Positions 1-12,208 of a stretch of 64,000 nucleotides of DNA are shown one piece after another. The stretch is from Hyaloperonospora brassicae (taxonomy: Eukaryota > Oomycota > Peronosporomycetes > Peronosporales > Peronosporaceae), in NCBI GenBank assembly GCA_947650285.1, contig CANTFL010001471.1:186001-250000 (forward strand). The letters run 5' to 3'. The notes beneath the pieces were generated by a model. That model did not search any database and had not been told where the DNA came from. It worked only from the letters and a program-made list of their open reading frames with translations. How positions within the stretch are numbered: position 1 is the first letter of the stretch; every line of letters begins with the position of its first letter. The position numbers and the translations under genes are program-made.

Positions 1-206
1 TTTTCCTTCTCTTTCCGTCGCTCGAGCATCGCTCGGCGCTTCTCAAACACCTCTGTGACTTGGACCCACGTAATGCTGAGCGACTGCGTCTCCGTCTCGA
101 GCTTCAGCGAGTCGGGAAGACGCGGCGCCTCCAGTAAGAGCTTCGCCAGGACGTGGTCCATGCCCAGGTGCATCTTGGCAAACAGCTCCATGTGCTTCGA
201 CCGCAT
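1..206 (-). CDS. 5' end of an unidentified gene, running off the left edge
   Basis: Sixty-eight codons are open from an ATG at 204-206 (complement) to the window edge, so only the amino terminus is present. The peptide starts MRSKHMELFAKMHLGMDHV and ends in a charged, probably helical stretch (FEKRRAMLERRKEKE). An in-frame TGA lies 18 bases upstream of the ATG, which supports this start unless an intron intervenes. A second in-frame ATG (MELFAK) follows five codons later. The third-position GC richness and the regular amphipathic pattern make coding likely. I do not recognise the family. Just upstream, another frame encodes SPIVVYVFDISTNHNARNV before a stop. That could be a preceding exon, but I see no convincing splice sites joining the two. 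Confidence 0.6.
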   Translation of the reverse strand, partial: MRSKHMELFAKMHLGMDHVLAKLLLEAPRLPDSLKLETETQSLSITWVQVTEVFEKRRAMLERRKEKE

Positions 207-358
207 GCCCGACCGCGTTGGGCGTCAAACGTTTCGGGCGTTGTGATTGGTCGAGATATCAAAGACGTATACGACGATGGGCGATTGCGTGGTGCACACG
301 GCGTGTCGCACGGAATATCCACACACCCACACAAAGCAAGTGCCAGCACGTTCGGAGA

Positions 359-416
359 GCATGAGGCAAGAACATACGAAGCATGAGGCAAGAACATACG
401 AAGAATGAGGCAAGAA
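359..416. repeat. 22-bp tandem repeat, two and a half copies
   Basis: Two exact 22-bp units (361-382 and 383-404, each beginning atgaggcaagaacatacgaa) are followed by a 12-bp partial third unit (405-416). The array lies about 155 bp upstream of the minus-strand gene start at 206, in its presumed promoter or 5' leader. The perfect copies indicate a recent slippage duplication. No function is visible. Confidence 0.9.
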
Positions 417-3400
417 AGTGCGCAAAAGGATGTTAGAACATGTGACGAACTGCGCTCGTGCTTGTTCCCGTTGGAGGAGTTGTGGACGGGCGGTCAGGCA
501 AATGCTCTGATTGATCCGAGATGGAGGCGCGTGGGCATGTATGGCGTTGGAGATTGCCGCTCGGGTCTTTACGTTGCGTGTTTGTGGTCATGTCGAGGTC
601 GAGAGGACAAGCGACGGAGCAGACACACCACTTGAATATCGCGTGACAGCTGGCTTACTGAGTCGGCGGGCAGCTCCCAGCCGACTGCAAAAGAAATGCA
701 GCAAATGGCACGAGTGGCCGAGTAGGAAGCATGGTCCGGTCGATGATACGGATAACGACGATAACGTGAGATGGAGCATTCGTTTTTCCTCCTTCACCAG
801 CATTTGCACTGGAACGTTGTGCGCCCATTGACTGCTAATTGGCAGGTAAAGAGTGCACGGACGTATGCTCAAAAAGATAGAGGAAAGTCGTTCGACGTCA
901 AGCCGAAGGTAGCTTCCGCAGCTTTTGCACGCGTTTGTATATACTAGTCGCAGACGCTCGTAAAAGAGTGGTTGAGTATGGCAGTCCAGTCGATGGGAAA
1001 ATGTTGTTTCGGTCCAGTCCATCTCGACCAAAGCCATCGAAGTCCAAAGGGCCCAGCATATAAAAAGCAGACCACAAGAAAGGGGTCGCGTGCACGAGTG
1101 CATAGGACGTTCTACGCGACGGAAGAAAGTCGCGAAGTCAGTCCGATCAGAAAGTTTTTCTGTTTTAACTTACTCGTAATTACAAGAGTCAATGCGAACC
1201 GCCGTCGGAAAATCGTCGATGTCGTTCAGTGGTAGATTACATCGTGCTAGCCATGGATGCCGCCTGGTACGACAAACAACACCAACGCAAGATGAAGGTG
1301 CTGTGTCAGCATATCGAGTTGGTGTAGTATACCCGTGGTATTATGTCTGCAGTTTTGTACCTCGATTCGAAGCAGACCGACACGGCATTATGGCATTTTC
1401 ACTTTTTTCGCAACTCGAATGCGGGGAAGGGACATCAAGTTGGGATACGGCGGCGATCGTGAACCAAAGGAACAAAAAGAGTCGAACAGCTTTGATTAAG
1501 GTCGAAACGTAACGGCTAGTACGCTCTGGATCAACAACAGAAGATAGAGTGACACTCGGAAGTACTCTACTGACTCGCAACAAATCTGTACTGCAGGCCA
1601 AATCATAAGATGAAACTTCATAGGGTTCAGCGCTAACGCGATGCCCAAAATTCATACTTGGTATCACATGATCATCAGATCGCCATATTGAAGCTCACTT
1701 TTAAAAATCGATCCTCGTCGACACTATACTCAACAAAAAACTGATCCTTGCTATGTCACCTTCAACATCAATTGATCTGACCCGGACCAACCACATGGCG
1801 CGTTTCGCTCCATCTTAGTGCGTCCACCACATTTGTATGCATGTCCGCGAGCATGCCACAGTCTGCGGTCATTAAGGATAACGAAATTAAGGTTAGTGTA
1901 ATTAGACACAAACTCGGTGCGCGCGTCAATATGTCCAGCATCAGCTGATGATCTCAAAACGTTGAGTTTCTTACAAATGCTTGATTGTCCACTCTCAAAA
2001 ATGGCGCCTGATCTTGATCCATCTCTTTCCAGATCTTACAGCCTCTGCAGATGATCGAGATACATCGAGACATAATCGACACAGCTGTGAGTTCAACCTC
2101 CATGGTCGAGAGCGATACACCAGTTTGGTGTGCACAACCCCCTCACCTGCATGTCAGTTGCTGTACCTAAATCACCCAGGACCGATCCCTGCCACCCTGA
2201 CCGGCAACGGAATTTTCATCGTGATAAGCAACCACCTGCGCATCATCCAAGTTATCTTTCTAAGTACCACTGACCGACAGAATGCTGACTTTTCAAACAA
2301 GTATCCAATCATTTCTTGGCTATATTACGATCTGACGTCGTAGAATGCTTCATATTCGTCCTGCTTGATTTATGGCCCATTCGGCAATAATCGATGTGCA
2401 GGAGCATTCAATATGTGTGTCGATACACTCAACTTACTCTATGGGTCCTCTGCAAGTGATTTTCCGTGGAAGGCCCGATGTCATATTCGCTTTCCATCAT
2501 CAACATAAGTTGAATAAGCATTTGTGGCGTCTCCAGGTTTCGTAAGTGCCTTCCAGATCATTCTTTACACAATTTTGGATACATCCTTTGCTAAAACTGG
2601 ATGATCTGTATCAGTAGAAGATGCACTTTCAACATTTACGTACAAAATGAGGAGGGCTAGGAGGCTTAAATGGAAAGATACAGAATAGGAAAGATGATTT
2701 TAATGTGCACCATCAATTGATCTTGGATAAGGACGTATCTGTCAGACTACACATGCTAATGAGTATTCACAATTTTATGTCAAATGTGATTTGCGGATCT
2801 GATGTTTTCCACAATAAGCTTGTCTCGGTCGAATGTTCACTACAGCCGTTAAATAATTTGTATTTATTTCGATCACTAGCCTACTCCCGCTTAAAGTTTA
2901 TAGAGCTTGTATGATCTCGACGCCACATTTGCGTCGCTATTGGCCGCGATATTAATTTTGATGTTCATCCTCGAGAACCTGTCGAGCATTTGTGTGCATA
3001 TCGCAACGTGCCCATCTACACTGTCTCATTAACGAATCACTTCGGCAAATATATATTGATGTAAATGATGCGGACATTTGTCACAAACATCACACCCGGA
3101 TTAGCACGTACACGACACGTAAGATGTCACATCTTGAGAGTATCGACGGAGCAGCCATGCCGGTCTGGATATGTTTCATTGAAAATTAGTCGGGGGTGTT
3201 TGACGTTATACAATATAATCAAGTCCTCCGCAGACAAAGTAGACAATTTACAAGTGAGTACAACAAGATTACCGAAAATCATATCATGCGAAGGTCAAAT
3301 CGATATAAACGTTAGCTTTACAAGTTTACTAGCGCAAAGTATAGTAATTCATGAGATTGGCGCACGCTGAGTAGGGTTTATGGTGCTAAATTGCATTCTC

Positions 3401-4839
3401 AATCATAGAGCAAAGTGCATGTATCTTATAAAAATCGCACGTTAACCTATTTGCGGTTCCAAGTCGTCAATAAAGTCACAGATAATTTGTATAGTTGTTT
3501 CCATCTCAATTTATGCCATTTTGAATGTGTTGGAAGAAACAAAACATAATGCACAATAAACGGATTCTGTCGTCAGTTTTCATGGTGGTTTCCACATTTG
3601 TTATAAGCTAGATGCGATTGATATTCGAATTCAATTGATCGTTCGACTGCCAGTCTTTTACCTTTTGTTATACAATGTACTGTGTAGACGCACGAGATAT
3701 AGAAAAAGTGCTAATCGGCGCTTTAAGGCTCGTAAAGGTTTGAATAAGATCACCATTGGGATAGAATATAAGCGAGCAGGCTCAAGAGTGTGATAAACGA
3801 TGCTTTGCTTTGATGTATTGACAACTCGCTGATTGAATTTGCTGAACGGTATGAAGGAAGTCCAATCGTGATAGTATTAGACATGGTGGCAAATATAGCA
3901 AAATGAGTTGTCCTACCATCATCACGATGAAGTTACTAGTAGAACGCGCAGGCAAAAATAACGTCTTACTTAGATGCACGACGCACCTTTTTAGGTCAAA
4001 TTAACATACCGGCCCCTATCCTGTGCTATAAATACGTAGTTTCTGGGTCATCGAAGAGTCTAAAAATAAAGGCATCTCTACGTCTAGTATATGATAATAT
4101 TACATTCCACAATTTTAGTTTAGCATAACTTTTGTAGGCGTCATGCGATATCTACGCAGAGATATTTGCAGCACCAGGGCAAATGCTATTCCTCGATATG
4201 CATAAAGAAAACACAAAATCAAACTATCTGTTCATATCGATGATGTATCATATTTGACGCACATCCTTTTCTGGTCACATGAAAGCCAAACGTTTGCGAT
4301 TATCGCATCTTCCTGCTTATTCGTTAAATTAGCTTTGAATGGAAAACAAGAAAAACGTCGATCTAATATTTACTTATACATACTAGACAAGCCACTACAG
4401 ATCCTGCTAGCACACTCAAGAAAATTTATGATTATTGATATGATTTGTCGTGCGCAGAAAAAAATTGAAAGTCGTCAGACCGGTTAGGACATGTGAATAC
4501 ACAGTGAGCATAATGAGATAATTGCAACATACATTCAATTATTGAAGCTTGTAATAATACCCTTAAACTACGTGAATGACTTCCTACCATACGAAGATTT
4601 TCGGAATATGAGGCGTCCCCGTGTATTTGGACATAGTAGAGATTAATAACAACAATTTAAGCCCATTCGCGCCGTGTCACGCAAGTAATTATTTTTCGAT
4701 AAAATGGCAAATATTGAAAATGTTATGCCGCTTGCCAACTGTGATGAAGTGGATCGAGAAGTGTAGACCGTACATCGCGCTGCGAATAATTATTAGTTTT
4801 GCCGTAGGTGAGAGCCCCGCAATGAGATGCACCACACAC
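417..4839. other. gene-free, AT-rich sequence
   Basis: All reading frames are short and lack any recognisable domain, codon pattern or signal peptide. The first 1.5 kb is somewhat more GC rich than the remainder. Apart from the weak split reading frame at 1253-1462, listed separately, I see no gene, RNA or clear repeat here. Confidence 0.6.
1253..1462 (+). pseudogene. possible remnant reading frame with one internal stop
   Basis: One frame begins at an ATG (MDAAWYDKQHQRKMKVLCQ), is broken by a TAG at 1325-1327, and continues without change of frame to a TGA at 1460-1462 (including MSAVLYLDSKQTDTALWHF). The composition resembles coding sequence more than the surrounding DNA does. I cannot assign a family, and the length is compatible with chance. 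It may be a decayed gene fragment or nothing. Confidence 0.2.
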
Positions 4840-4989
4840 CGCGATCTCGTAAACTGCAATCCTGGACGATGTGATCTTGGCAGACGCGATCTTGGAGAAT
4901 GCGATCTTAAGGAATGCGATCTTTGATGACGTGATCTTGGTTGAAATAATCTGAGGCGATGAGATCTCGTGCACCGCGATCTGTTAATG
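4840..4989 (+). repeat. 15-bp tandem repeat, ten units, pentapeptide-repeat-like
   Basis: Ten consecutive 15-bp units share the core (c/t)g(c/a/t)gatct. Units 3 to 6 read CDLGR-RDLGE-CDLKE-CDL in the plus frame, which is the A(D/N)Lxx rhythm of pentapeptide-repeat proteins with Cys or Arg in the first position. The same five-residue rhythm continues past stop codons in units 6, 7 and 9 (RDLG, NNLRR, DLVH, RDLLM). The frame is therefore dead, but the 15-bp periodicity survives over 150 bp. On the minus strand the array reads as KIAxx/KITxx pentads. It is either a relic of a pentapeptide-repeat gene or a minisatellite that happens to have a 15-bp period. Confidence 0.75.
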
Positions 4990-7900
4990 ATAGGTCACGT
5001 AAATTTGGCGCAGATAATCGAAAACGATGTAAGATCGAATCCCGACAGCACAAAGCGATACGTGATTCCCATACTAACAAGCGGAATTGGGTTAGTCAGA
5101 GGTTTAGACTTTGGTTGGATAATATTACACTGAAATCGATTTACGTTTGAGTGCACAACTGTCTGTACTCTTTCCGGGTAGAATTGTATGGCCTCATGAC
5201 GTCTGAGAAGGTCGACCAATTAACAAAATGATCAACCTAAGATTAATTGTCCAGGAGTGCAAGATATATCCAAATTCCTTATACTGCGAGCGGAAGCAGA
5301 GTGCAAGATCGCGAGACCGCTCAAGTGATCAGAAGGATCGCGAATCAATCAACAACTTAATACAAGGCGAGCTCGTTCCGAATGACTCATATCGATTTTT
5401 TTACAAGTACACCGGTGGTCGTGTGACGATTTCCATTTGGTCACCAAACCATCTCAAACACGGTCAAGTTTTCCGTCGACACGATTCCACCTTAGAAAAG
5501 TTTTCTCTCCCTAATTTTGGGTTTACAAGGTGAGGAAGTGAACATGTACAGAAGCGGAATTTCCCTTCGATAGTCGGGCGTCCGGGCGAAAGTGGAGAGT
5601 CGGGTCACAAGAATCTTTTGATCTCCACTTCACCACACGAACATATGGCCGGGAACATAAAGACTCAAATTGTCAAGAAATCAAACCTTAGCCATTTTCT
5701 AAACGTCGCGTCCAAGTATAGAATCAATTAAAGATATTTTGCACGGTTTAGCTGCCCAACGCGTGAGAGCGGCATTTGGCCGCTCGACAATAAGCAATGA
5801 GAGTCGGCACTAAGTCATGTTGAGAATCCCGCCAGTTGAATACTTTCCGTACAGCATTCCATAAAGACATTAATATTGATAAGTCGATATTGCTATCGTT
5901 GCGTACACACTATGCATACATGAAGTTATAAGTAGTGAAAAATGTTAAATGTATACCTTGTACCATCCCTAGTCGGTTAAAGTTGATTGTACACTTTTAA
6001 GCAATTGCAAGAACGAAAAATGTGTTGACATTCATCAAGCTCTTAATAAGCATATTAGCGTGATACCGGAATACCAATGCGACTTATATTTTAAAATTGA
6101 CCTTCACCGTATCAGTTTTTCTCCTTTCTTAAGTGGCAGCATCATCCCTGTTATGCAATCTGAGAAATTTATGTAAATGAGACACTACAAGCAGGAATGT
6201 GTCAAGGTTATGTCGTGACATATATGACCTCGGGGAAGAATAACCTGCGTTTATGACAAGTTTGGTGTTAAAAGGAAATCATTTCGTTCAGAATATTTGA
6301 CTAAGGTAATGTAGTGTGTATTATATAATCGCTTCATACACGAATATGGTATCGAATAATACCCACTATCCTTATGCGAAGATTATAGTAGTAAGTTTTA
6401 TTCCGCTAAGCAATTTCTTGCGTAAATATGCCCATTATAGGGAGCTTCGTTAGAAACTTTCTCGATGCGCTACTCGTCTGAAGCGTGTTGTAAAATCACA
6501 ATGTAATTACGATTAGCTTTGCTGGATGTGAAGTGAAATGATGTTGGTACACATAAATTTTCATTTGATCATGAGTGAGGAACGAAATTGTACAGTTTTG
6601 TAATCGGTGAAATTGCAACAGTAATTCGATAGGTCTATACGAGGTCAGTTTGTCGTCAAACCTCGTTGGACATGACTTGTCGGGATTTAGACGAATCAAC
6701 TAGATCTTAGTCGACCAGGATAGTACGTAATCAGTCTGATTATAACAACTACTATCCTCGACCTAGTGTAAAGAGTCTTTCGTAGCAAGCACGGTTAAAT
6801 ATTTGTGAATTACATAGATAGTGCGCCCACCCAAGACTACCGAAAGTCTCCCATTTGGACGGGTACAATGCTTGGTGACCTGCAAATCGTGTAATACTTC
6901 TGTCGTACGCTAATAATCACAAAATCCTCGCCACTATGTGCAAAATTTATTGGTGCCTAAATAATGTAAGTGTGACTCAATACCACGTGCTACACGATTT
7001 CCTTATTAAACTTGTGCCCTCGTGGTATGGTCGATTTACACTCTTTCAGAAAAACTTGGGTCGATGTGTATCATGAGCTTATTGGCGATAGCTAAATTGT
7101 GACCGGGCATTATCCGACACACTACTTTTACGCTCTTTTGTTTATCTTTCAATTCTTTATATGACTTACAATCGATGCACAGGTAGATAATTGATTCCAT
7201 AACAATTTTTTACCGCTTGAGCTTTCTCGCGATTTGGACTTGCACATTTATGTGTAAGATTTAATGGAGATGTGTTGATAGCCTTCGCAACTCAACGCAA
7301 ATCGTACAGGTACGAGCAGATGGCTTATCAGTAGCGGCTCCTTTTCATGTCGATATTCATCATATAATTCTCAGATTAAAGACGGAAATTGTATCCGACG
7401 CTATTTTTGTCGCTTTATGCTGACCAAAAAATAAAAAACACGGATACGCCTCCATGCATTTTTGATTTTCGGCCACGTGTTTACCATATTGTAATGGTAG
7501 ACTCATTGTTGCGATAAACACTAAATATAAGTACTACAATTTGTCGCGGATCACATCACATGAATGAGAAGCCATCCAAGGAGACGTTAAGTAGTATTGA
7601 ACAATGTTGTGGTATATTACAAATAATAAATAATTACTAATCGAAGACTTCATCATAAATTCACCCTTTCCTAATGGATCTGTCACATCCATTCATTGTA
7701 TGAAGTTATTTTATCTTTATTTATTTGATTTATGTTCAGTTCGAAACACACTGTTCTACCTTCCCTACATCACTGATCGATCCATCTCTTCACATGGAGG
7801 CGTTCGATTGTTTGTGCGAGGTCACATATCGTGTATAGCGCAAGGATATGAAATCAAGTAGGCCTAAATAGGGATTGAATGCACGTGAAATTATGTACAT

Positions 7901-8341
7901 AGATACCGCGTAATTTGGAAAGGTTGAACCGCATACAGGTTATATCTGGAAGTGTATAGCCATTATACCGAATCTTTTGTCGATTGTTGTATTATTTTAA
8001 CAAACTCTACCTTTTCACTATAAAGTAACTAATCGATCATACATAAGCCTAGAAGCTAACACCTTCTCGCAGAATGAGCAAAAGAATATTGTACATTTTG
8101 CGACAGAGGTTTCTGGTCAATCGTCTTGTGTATAATCGATTAATGAAATTGGAAAACTAGCAATTGCTATTCAAATCGTCAGCTTAAGCGGCGAAGAGTA
8201 TGTCACTAATATAAGAGTGTGTCCTAACACCTTCTTTAATAATGTCAAGGGCAAGGAATTATTACACATGCGACTCTCATGTAATGGTCCACCCCGTTAC
8301 GTAAGTATTTTCGATTAAGTTTACATATAAATATCGTAGGG
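4990..8341. other. gene-free, AT-rich sequence
   Basis: Reading frames are all short and without recognisable motifs. Nothing beyond low-complexity AT-rich tracts could be supported. Confidence 0.6.
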
Positions 8342-8371
8342 GTGCTACTTTCGAAGTAGCGAAAGTAGCAC
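8342..8371. repeat. perfect 12-bp stem hairpin
   Basis: The arm gtgctactttcg (8342-8353) is followed by a six-base loop and the exact reverse complement (8360-8371). No poly-T run or gene end lies next to it, so it is not interpreted as a terminator. It may be the core of a small foldback element. Confidence 0.8.
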
Positions 8372-9444
8372 GTCGAATATTTTAGCTGTTTTAATGGGCT
8401 CAGTACCTTTATTAGCCAGTAAGATATAGGCACGTAGATTGAGTGGTTCCCATGAGTCCAAGGGAACCATTCGTACTTAGGATGATTAAAAGACAAAATA
8501 TAAAACTGAGTTAAAAATACTAAGCATCTAAGACTTGGGCTTTGAGCTTCCACAAAGCGTTAGAAAGAGTGTAAGCTAAGCACGGGTTGTTCTAGCCCCG
8601 ATACATCTCATGTTTCAAATGTGTGAGCGTAGAGAACTAAAGAACAATCAATGCAGGAACAAATAAAGATTCATATGTAAGACGTACAGTTATTATAATA
8701 CAAACACATAAAAGGTCGAGCTCAATATGTATGCATATATATTTGCATATTACTAACTCATTATTATTTCGAAATTGACGGTACGTCGAATACCTGACAT
8801 TATTGCCACATAGTAGCAGTACCTACAAATTGGCCAATTAAATTGTCAGGTTAATCTTTAGCGACGATATTTACATTACCAACGAAAAGCAGGAGTTTTT
8901 CTCTACTAACATCTTCAAGTCTAAAAACTCTCTCCTTAGTCAGCTCCAACTAAGAATCTATTTTCTTGGTTTGTAATGATTAAAACTCTATTTATCATGA
9001 AAATTTATAGACGCATCCGTTCGTAATTGATGCCATTATTTGTATTATCTTGGTTTTTACGTGCCAAATACATTGAAGACATTTGTGTAATCGTATCTAC
9101 ACAATATCATTATGGACGCGTAGTGAGATAAAAGTTCCGATGTGGTTGTTTTTATGAAAAGTGTCGATGTACAAAATCTAGATTTACTAAATTGCCTGCC
9201 AAAACTAGACAGTTATATGACCTCCTTTACTGCGAGTTTTGACCCTTCAAGCGCTCATCACTATATGCAGCACTTTGTACATGGTGGTCAAAATCGATTC
9301 GGCTGATAGTGATGACACCTACATCCATGGTCTGATTTTGCTTGTCGATTTGGTATACGGCTTCATAGATAAACTGTCAAGCTTAACAGTATTTGGAACA
9401 CGCGATGATTCACTGTAGATCAACATGTATACATTAATTTTTTC
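8372..9444. other. gene-free, AT-rich sequence
   Basis: Only short frames are present and none shows a domain. Nothing further is visible. Confidence 0.55.
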
Positions 9445-9503
9445 TCGTGGTACCTGTATATGAGGCAAAAAAGGATTTTTTGCCTCTTGTACAGATACCA
9501 CGA
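9445..9503. repeat. 59-bp imperfect inverted repeat (hairpin)
   Basis: Two 28-base arms starting tcgtggta and ending gaggcaaaaaa face each other across a three-base loop (gga). They differ at about four positions. The stem is strong but AT rich at its tip. No flanking target duplication was found. It could be a foldback element or a relic of two insertion ends joined together. Confidence 0.75.
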
Positions 9504-10605
9504 AAATCGATCTGTCGACAAGAACACAAAAGACGCGTGGAGCACATCAGAACATTTCATGCAAAATTGTTGATGTATATCATCAACTAAGTACCTCTTA
9601 ATGATCTACACAAAAGATCACCGATTTTAACTATAACTTCATCTGGTTCGTCAAGCAAATAGTGACACACCTATGATGGACGGCCTGCTTTTTGATCAAC
9701 AATTTAATAACTACATACGTATACTGGTATACAAGAAGTTCGACACTCTCTATATTTTGCAAAAACGATTAATATATCAACGCTACTGCGATACATAAAT
9801 GGGTAGAGAGCTGTACCTCAGCTGAAAGTTAGCAAGAAATTTTTGGTTTCTTGACAAATTACTGATATTAGTCAGCAAAACTGAAAGACTTGTTTATTTA
9901 TGTATATGTATAATCCACTGAATCGCTTTACAAAGTGGATGAACTACCCGAAACAAGTAGATAAGTTTTTCATCAAATGCCGCTCACTCTGTCTGATTGG
10001 AAATTGAAGTGGAAGTCTAGTCGACGACTTGTCCATGATGCTATTGACATGATCATCCCGTTTGGTCCAATTTAAATGTGACAATCTGATACTAAAATAA
10101 AACAGAGGAATATTTACATGCGATTCGACCTCACATTGCGTATTCTTTGCCATAACATTGAGCCATTAGGACGATGATACATTTGGTCAAAACTTAATCA
10201 CGTAACAATCTACCAATGCCTCAAATATGGTGGTGCCCCTCCGCCAATACCAGAGAAAGAATAACGGGGAAATTGCTTTGGATAGTTAGGAACAAAACTT
10301 CATTGAGATGATACACATATTCCAATGACAATGCTCGGATCCGGAGGTAAACAAATTTCGACTGCGCATACCATCCTCTACTATATCTTTCTAAATGACA
10401 AGATGTTCGTGTTGATCGATAATAAAGTTATTGTGGTTGGTCTGGTGAGGTATATTCGGGTACGCGAACGACCCACTATATCCGGTATATTCCAACCATG
10501 GTTTCGAGAGGTAGTGGCAGGTTTTTCAGCTACTGTGGGAATCATGCTGCGATTGTCACCCTCAGGGATTATTGTGCACATTGAGGAAATTGAACCGCCA
10601 GTCAC
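9504..10605. other. gene-free sequence
   Basis: No reading frame with recognisable protein character was found. A frame open on the plus strand from 10325 runs into the 63-bp duplication but matches no family that I know. Confidence 0.5.
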
Positions 10606-10728
10606 CATCATAAAGATTAGCCTACTGCACCACTACCCCAGGGAACGACCCCTTAATGGAGATATCATCATCATAAAGATTAGCCTACTGCACCACTACC
10701 CCAGGGAACGACCCCTTAATGGAGATAT
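10606..10728. repeat. 63-bp direct tandem duplication
   Basis: Positions 10606-10668 are repeated at 10669-10728 with no difference that I can see over 60 bases. The period is 63, exactly 21 codons, so a plus-strand frame (10325-10747) is preserved through both copies and reads KISLLHHYPRERPLNGD twice. Near-perfect identity implies a recent duplication. Confidence 0.9.
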
Positions 10729-12044
10729 TACACGCACGAGCCGATAGGATTCTCGTTTCGTCTACAAATTATTATCAGGATTCCTTATACACATATAACA
10801 CAGTTATCACGGACGATGTTCTATCTTATCAAGTTGTTTTAGGGCTTTCGACACATAACTCAGTAGACATAGGATTGCACTTATTTGCATCGTCTGAAAT
10901 TGTGCCAGTAGTTCTGTGACTCAAGGTAGCGTTTTGTCGTTCGTAACCGGTCATCGAAGATTTGTTTTATATTTGTCTCAATGCGTATCTAACCACCACT
11001 TTTTATCCGTTCAATAGATGCAAGCTTATTAGTATCGAAACGGTGGTCAACGTGTTGTTTAAGCTTAAGCGTAGGAGCCTTTCTGGCGTGGTAAGCAACA
11101 ATCGACCACCACTTTTCATAGTTGGTCGTGGGTCCTTCTGATACCATAAACCATTTGAAGCTGTACGACATTATGATCTACGAAGCCGATGGCAACAATA
11201 ACTTCAAAGCTCGATCTTTCTAACGACCGGCTATGTGGGCATATCCAAATACTCGTTGTCCATGCCCGCTTTCGTTTGAGATACCCTAGTTTCGCTAACG
11301 CCAGTAGTATATCTACTGCTCTGTCATCAAGACGTTGCAAGCTTTGCTTTTTGTATCCAAGACAAGGCTCGCACCCGATAGTATGCAGCCACTTTTCAAA
11401 AATGTGATCAGCTTTGCTACGCAGTGTTGATCTTTTCCCTCCTTACATCAAGCGTCTGACTTGATTAAAATAAAAAATTAAAAAGTGGTCGACACGCACT
11501 AGCATAGACGACGGCCGCGATGCATTGAAAATCGTCGCCAATATCTCTGAAGTCACGCGGCGGAAGCGCGCTAGATAATTGAACATAATTGTCATAGTAT
11601 ATGCAGCATTAAAAGGTCTGCATTTATGTGCCAGATCGTTGTCAACGCGAACTTGAGCGTTACAAGTCCAGGCAATTCTTTGTTCTGTCTTGTTTTAGCC
11701 ACAGATTGTGCCTACGTACCGAGCGCTTACAATATTACGCTCACTTATCAATCTTGAGGGCCTGCTTTTACTTTTTTTGCAGCCACTGTCTCCTCTCCTC
11801 GTCGTCTATACATATACTTCGGTAGCTCGGCGCACAATTGCATCATCTCCTATGAGGCAAACTGGTACAACGTCGTCATCGAACGTAAGTTTGCAGTCAC
11901 ATTTTGGATCTCCTTGATGGCATTAAAATATGTAGTAACACATCAAATATGGCAACCCGACATGAAGGAGCGATTCCAATTGTATGTCGAGTGCCTCATC
12001 TTGACAACTCGATAGGTGAAAACGTTGAGATGCGCGTGGTGCAT
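10729..12044. other. gene-free sequence, possible transposon debris
   Basis: Only short frames are present. The segment adjoins a copia reverse-transcriptase fragment at its right end and may contain more of that dead element, but no motif could be read with confidence. Confidence 0.45.
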
Positions 12045-12208
12045 TCAACATGAATTTGCCATCTTGACGAAGATAGCACGAATGTTTTTTTGGATGAACA
12101 ACACATATCCACCTTCGTTGCTCAGGAATCTTTTTAGCTGCCAGGGTGCATTTCTGAGGCCATAAATGGGTGGCAAGAGGAATTTACAGCGCCAGTGCTT
12201 GGTCGATC
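12045..12208 (-). mobile_element. Ty1/copia reverse transcriptase fragment (decayed)
   Basis: The minus-strand frame contains PPIYGLRNAPWQ followed by LSNEGGYVLFIQKN. This resembles the copia-type reverse transcriptase block with a (L/I)YGLKQAPRxW core followed by a short linker and a (D/G)xCLYV-like strand. The expected catalytic YVDD block does not follow and the frame ends within 20 codons, so this is a short relic. It abuts, and in part overlaps in another frame, the 3' end of the ankyrin gene. The assignment rests on one motif and is moderate. Confidence 0.5.

Noticed and set aside
588..1103. 171-codon minus-strand reading frame
   Set aside because: No domain, coding composition or start context, and overlapping frames of similar length exist on both strands.
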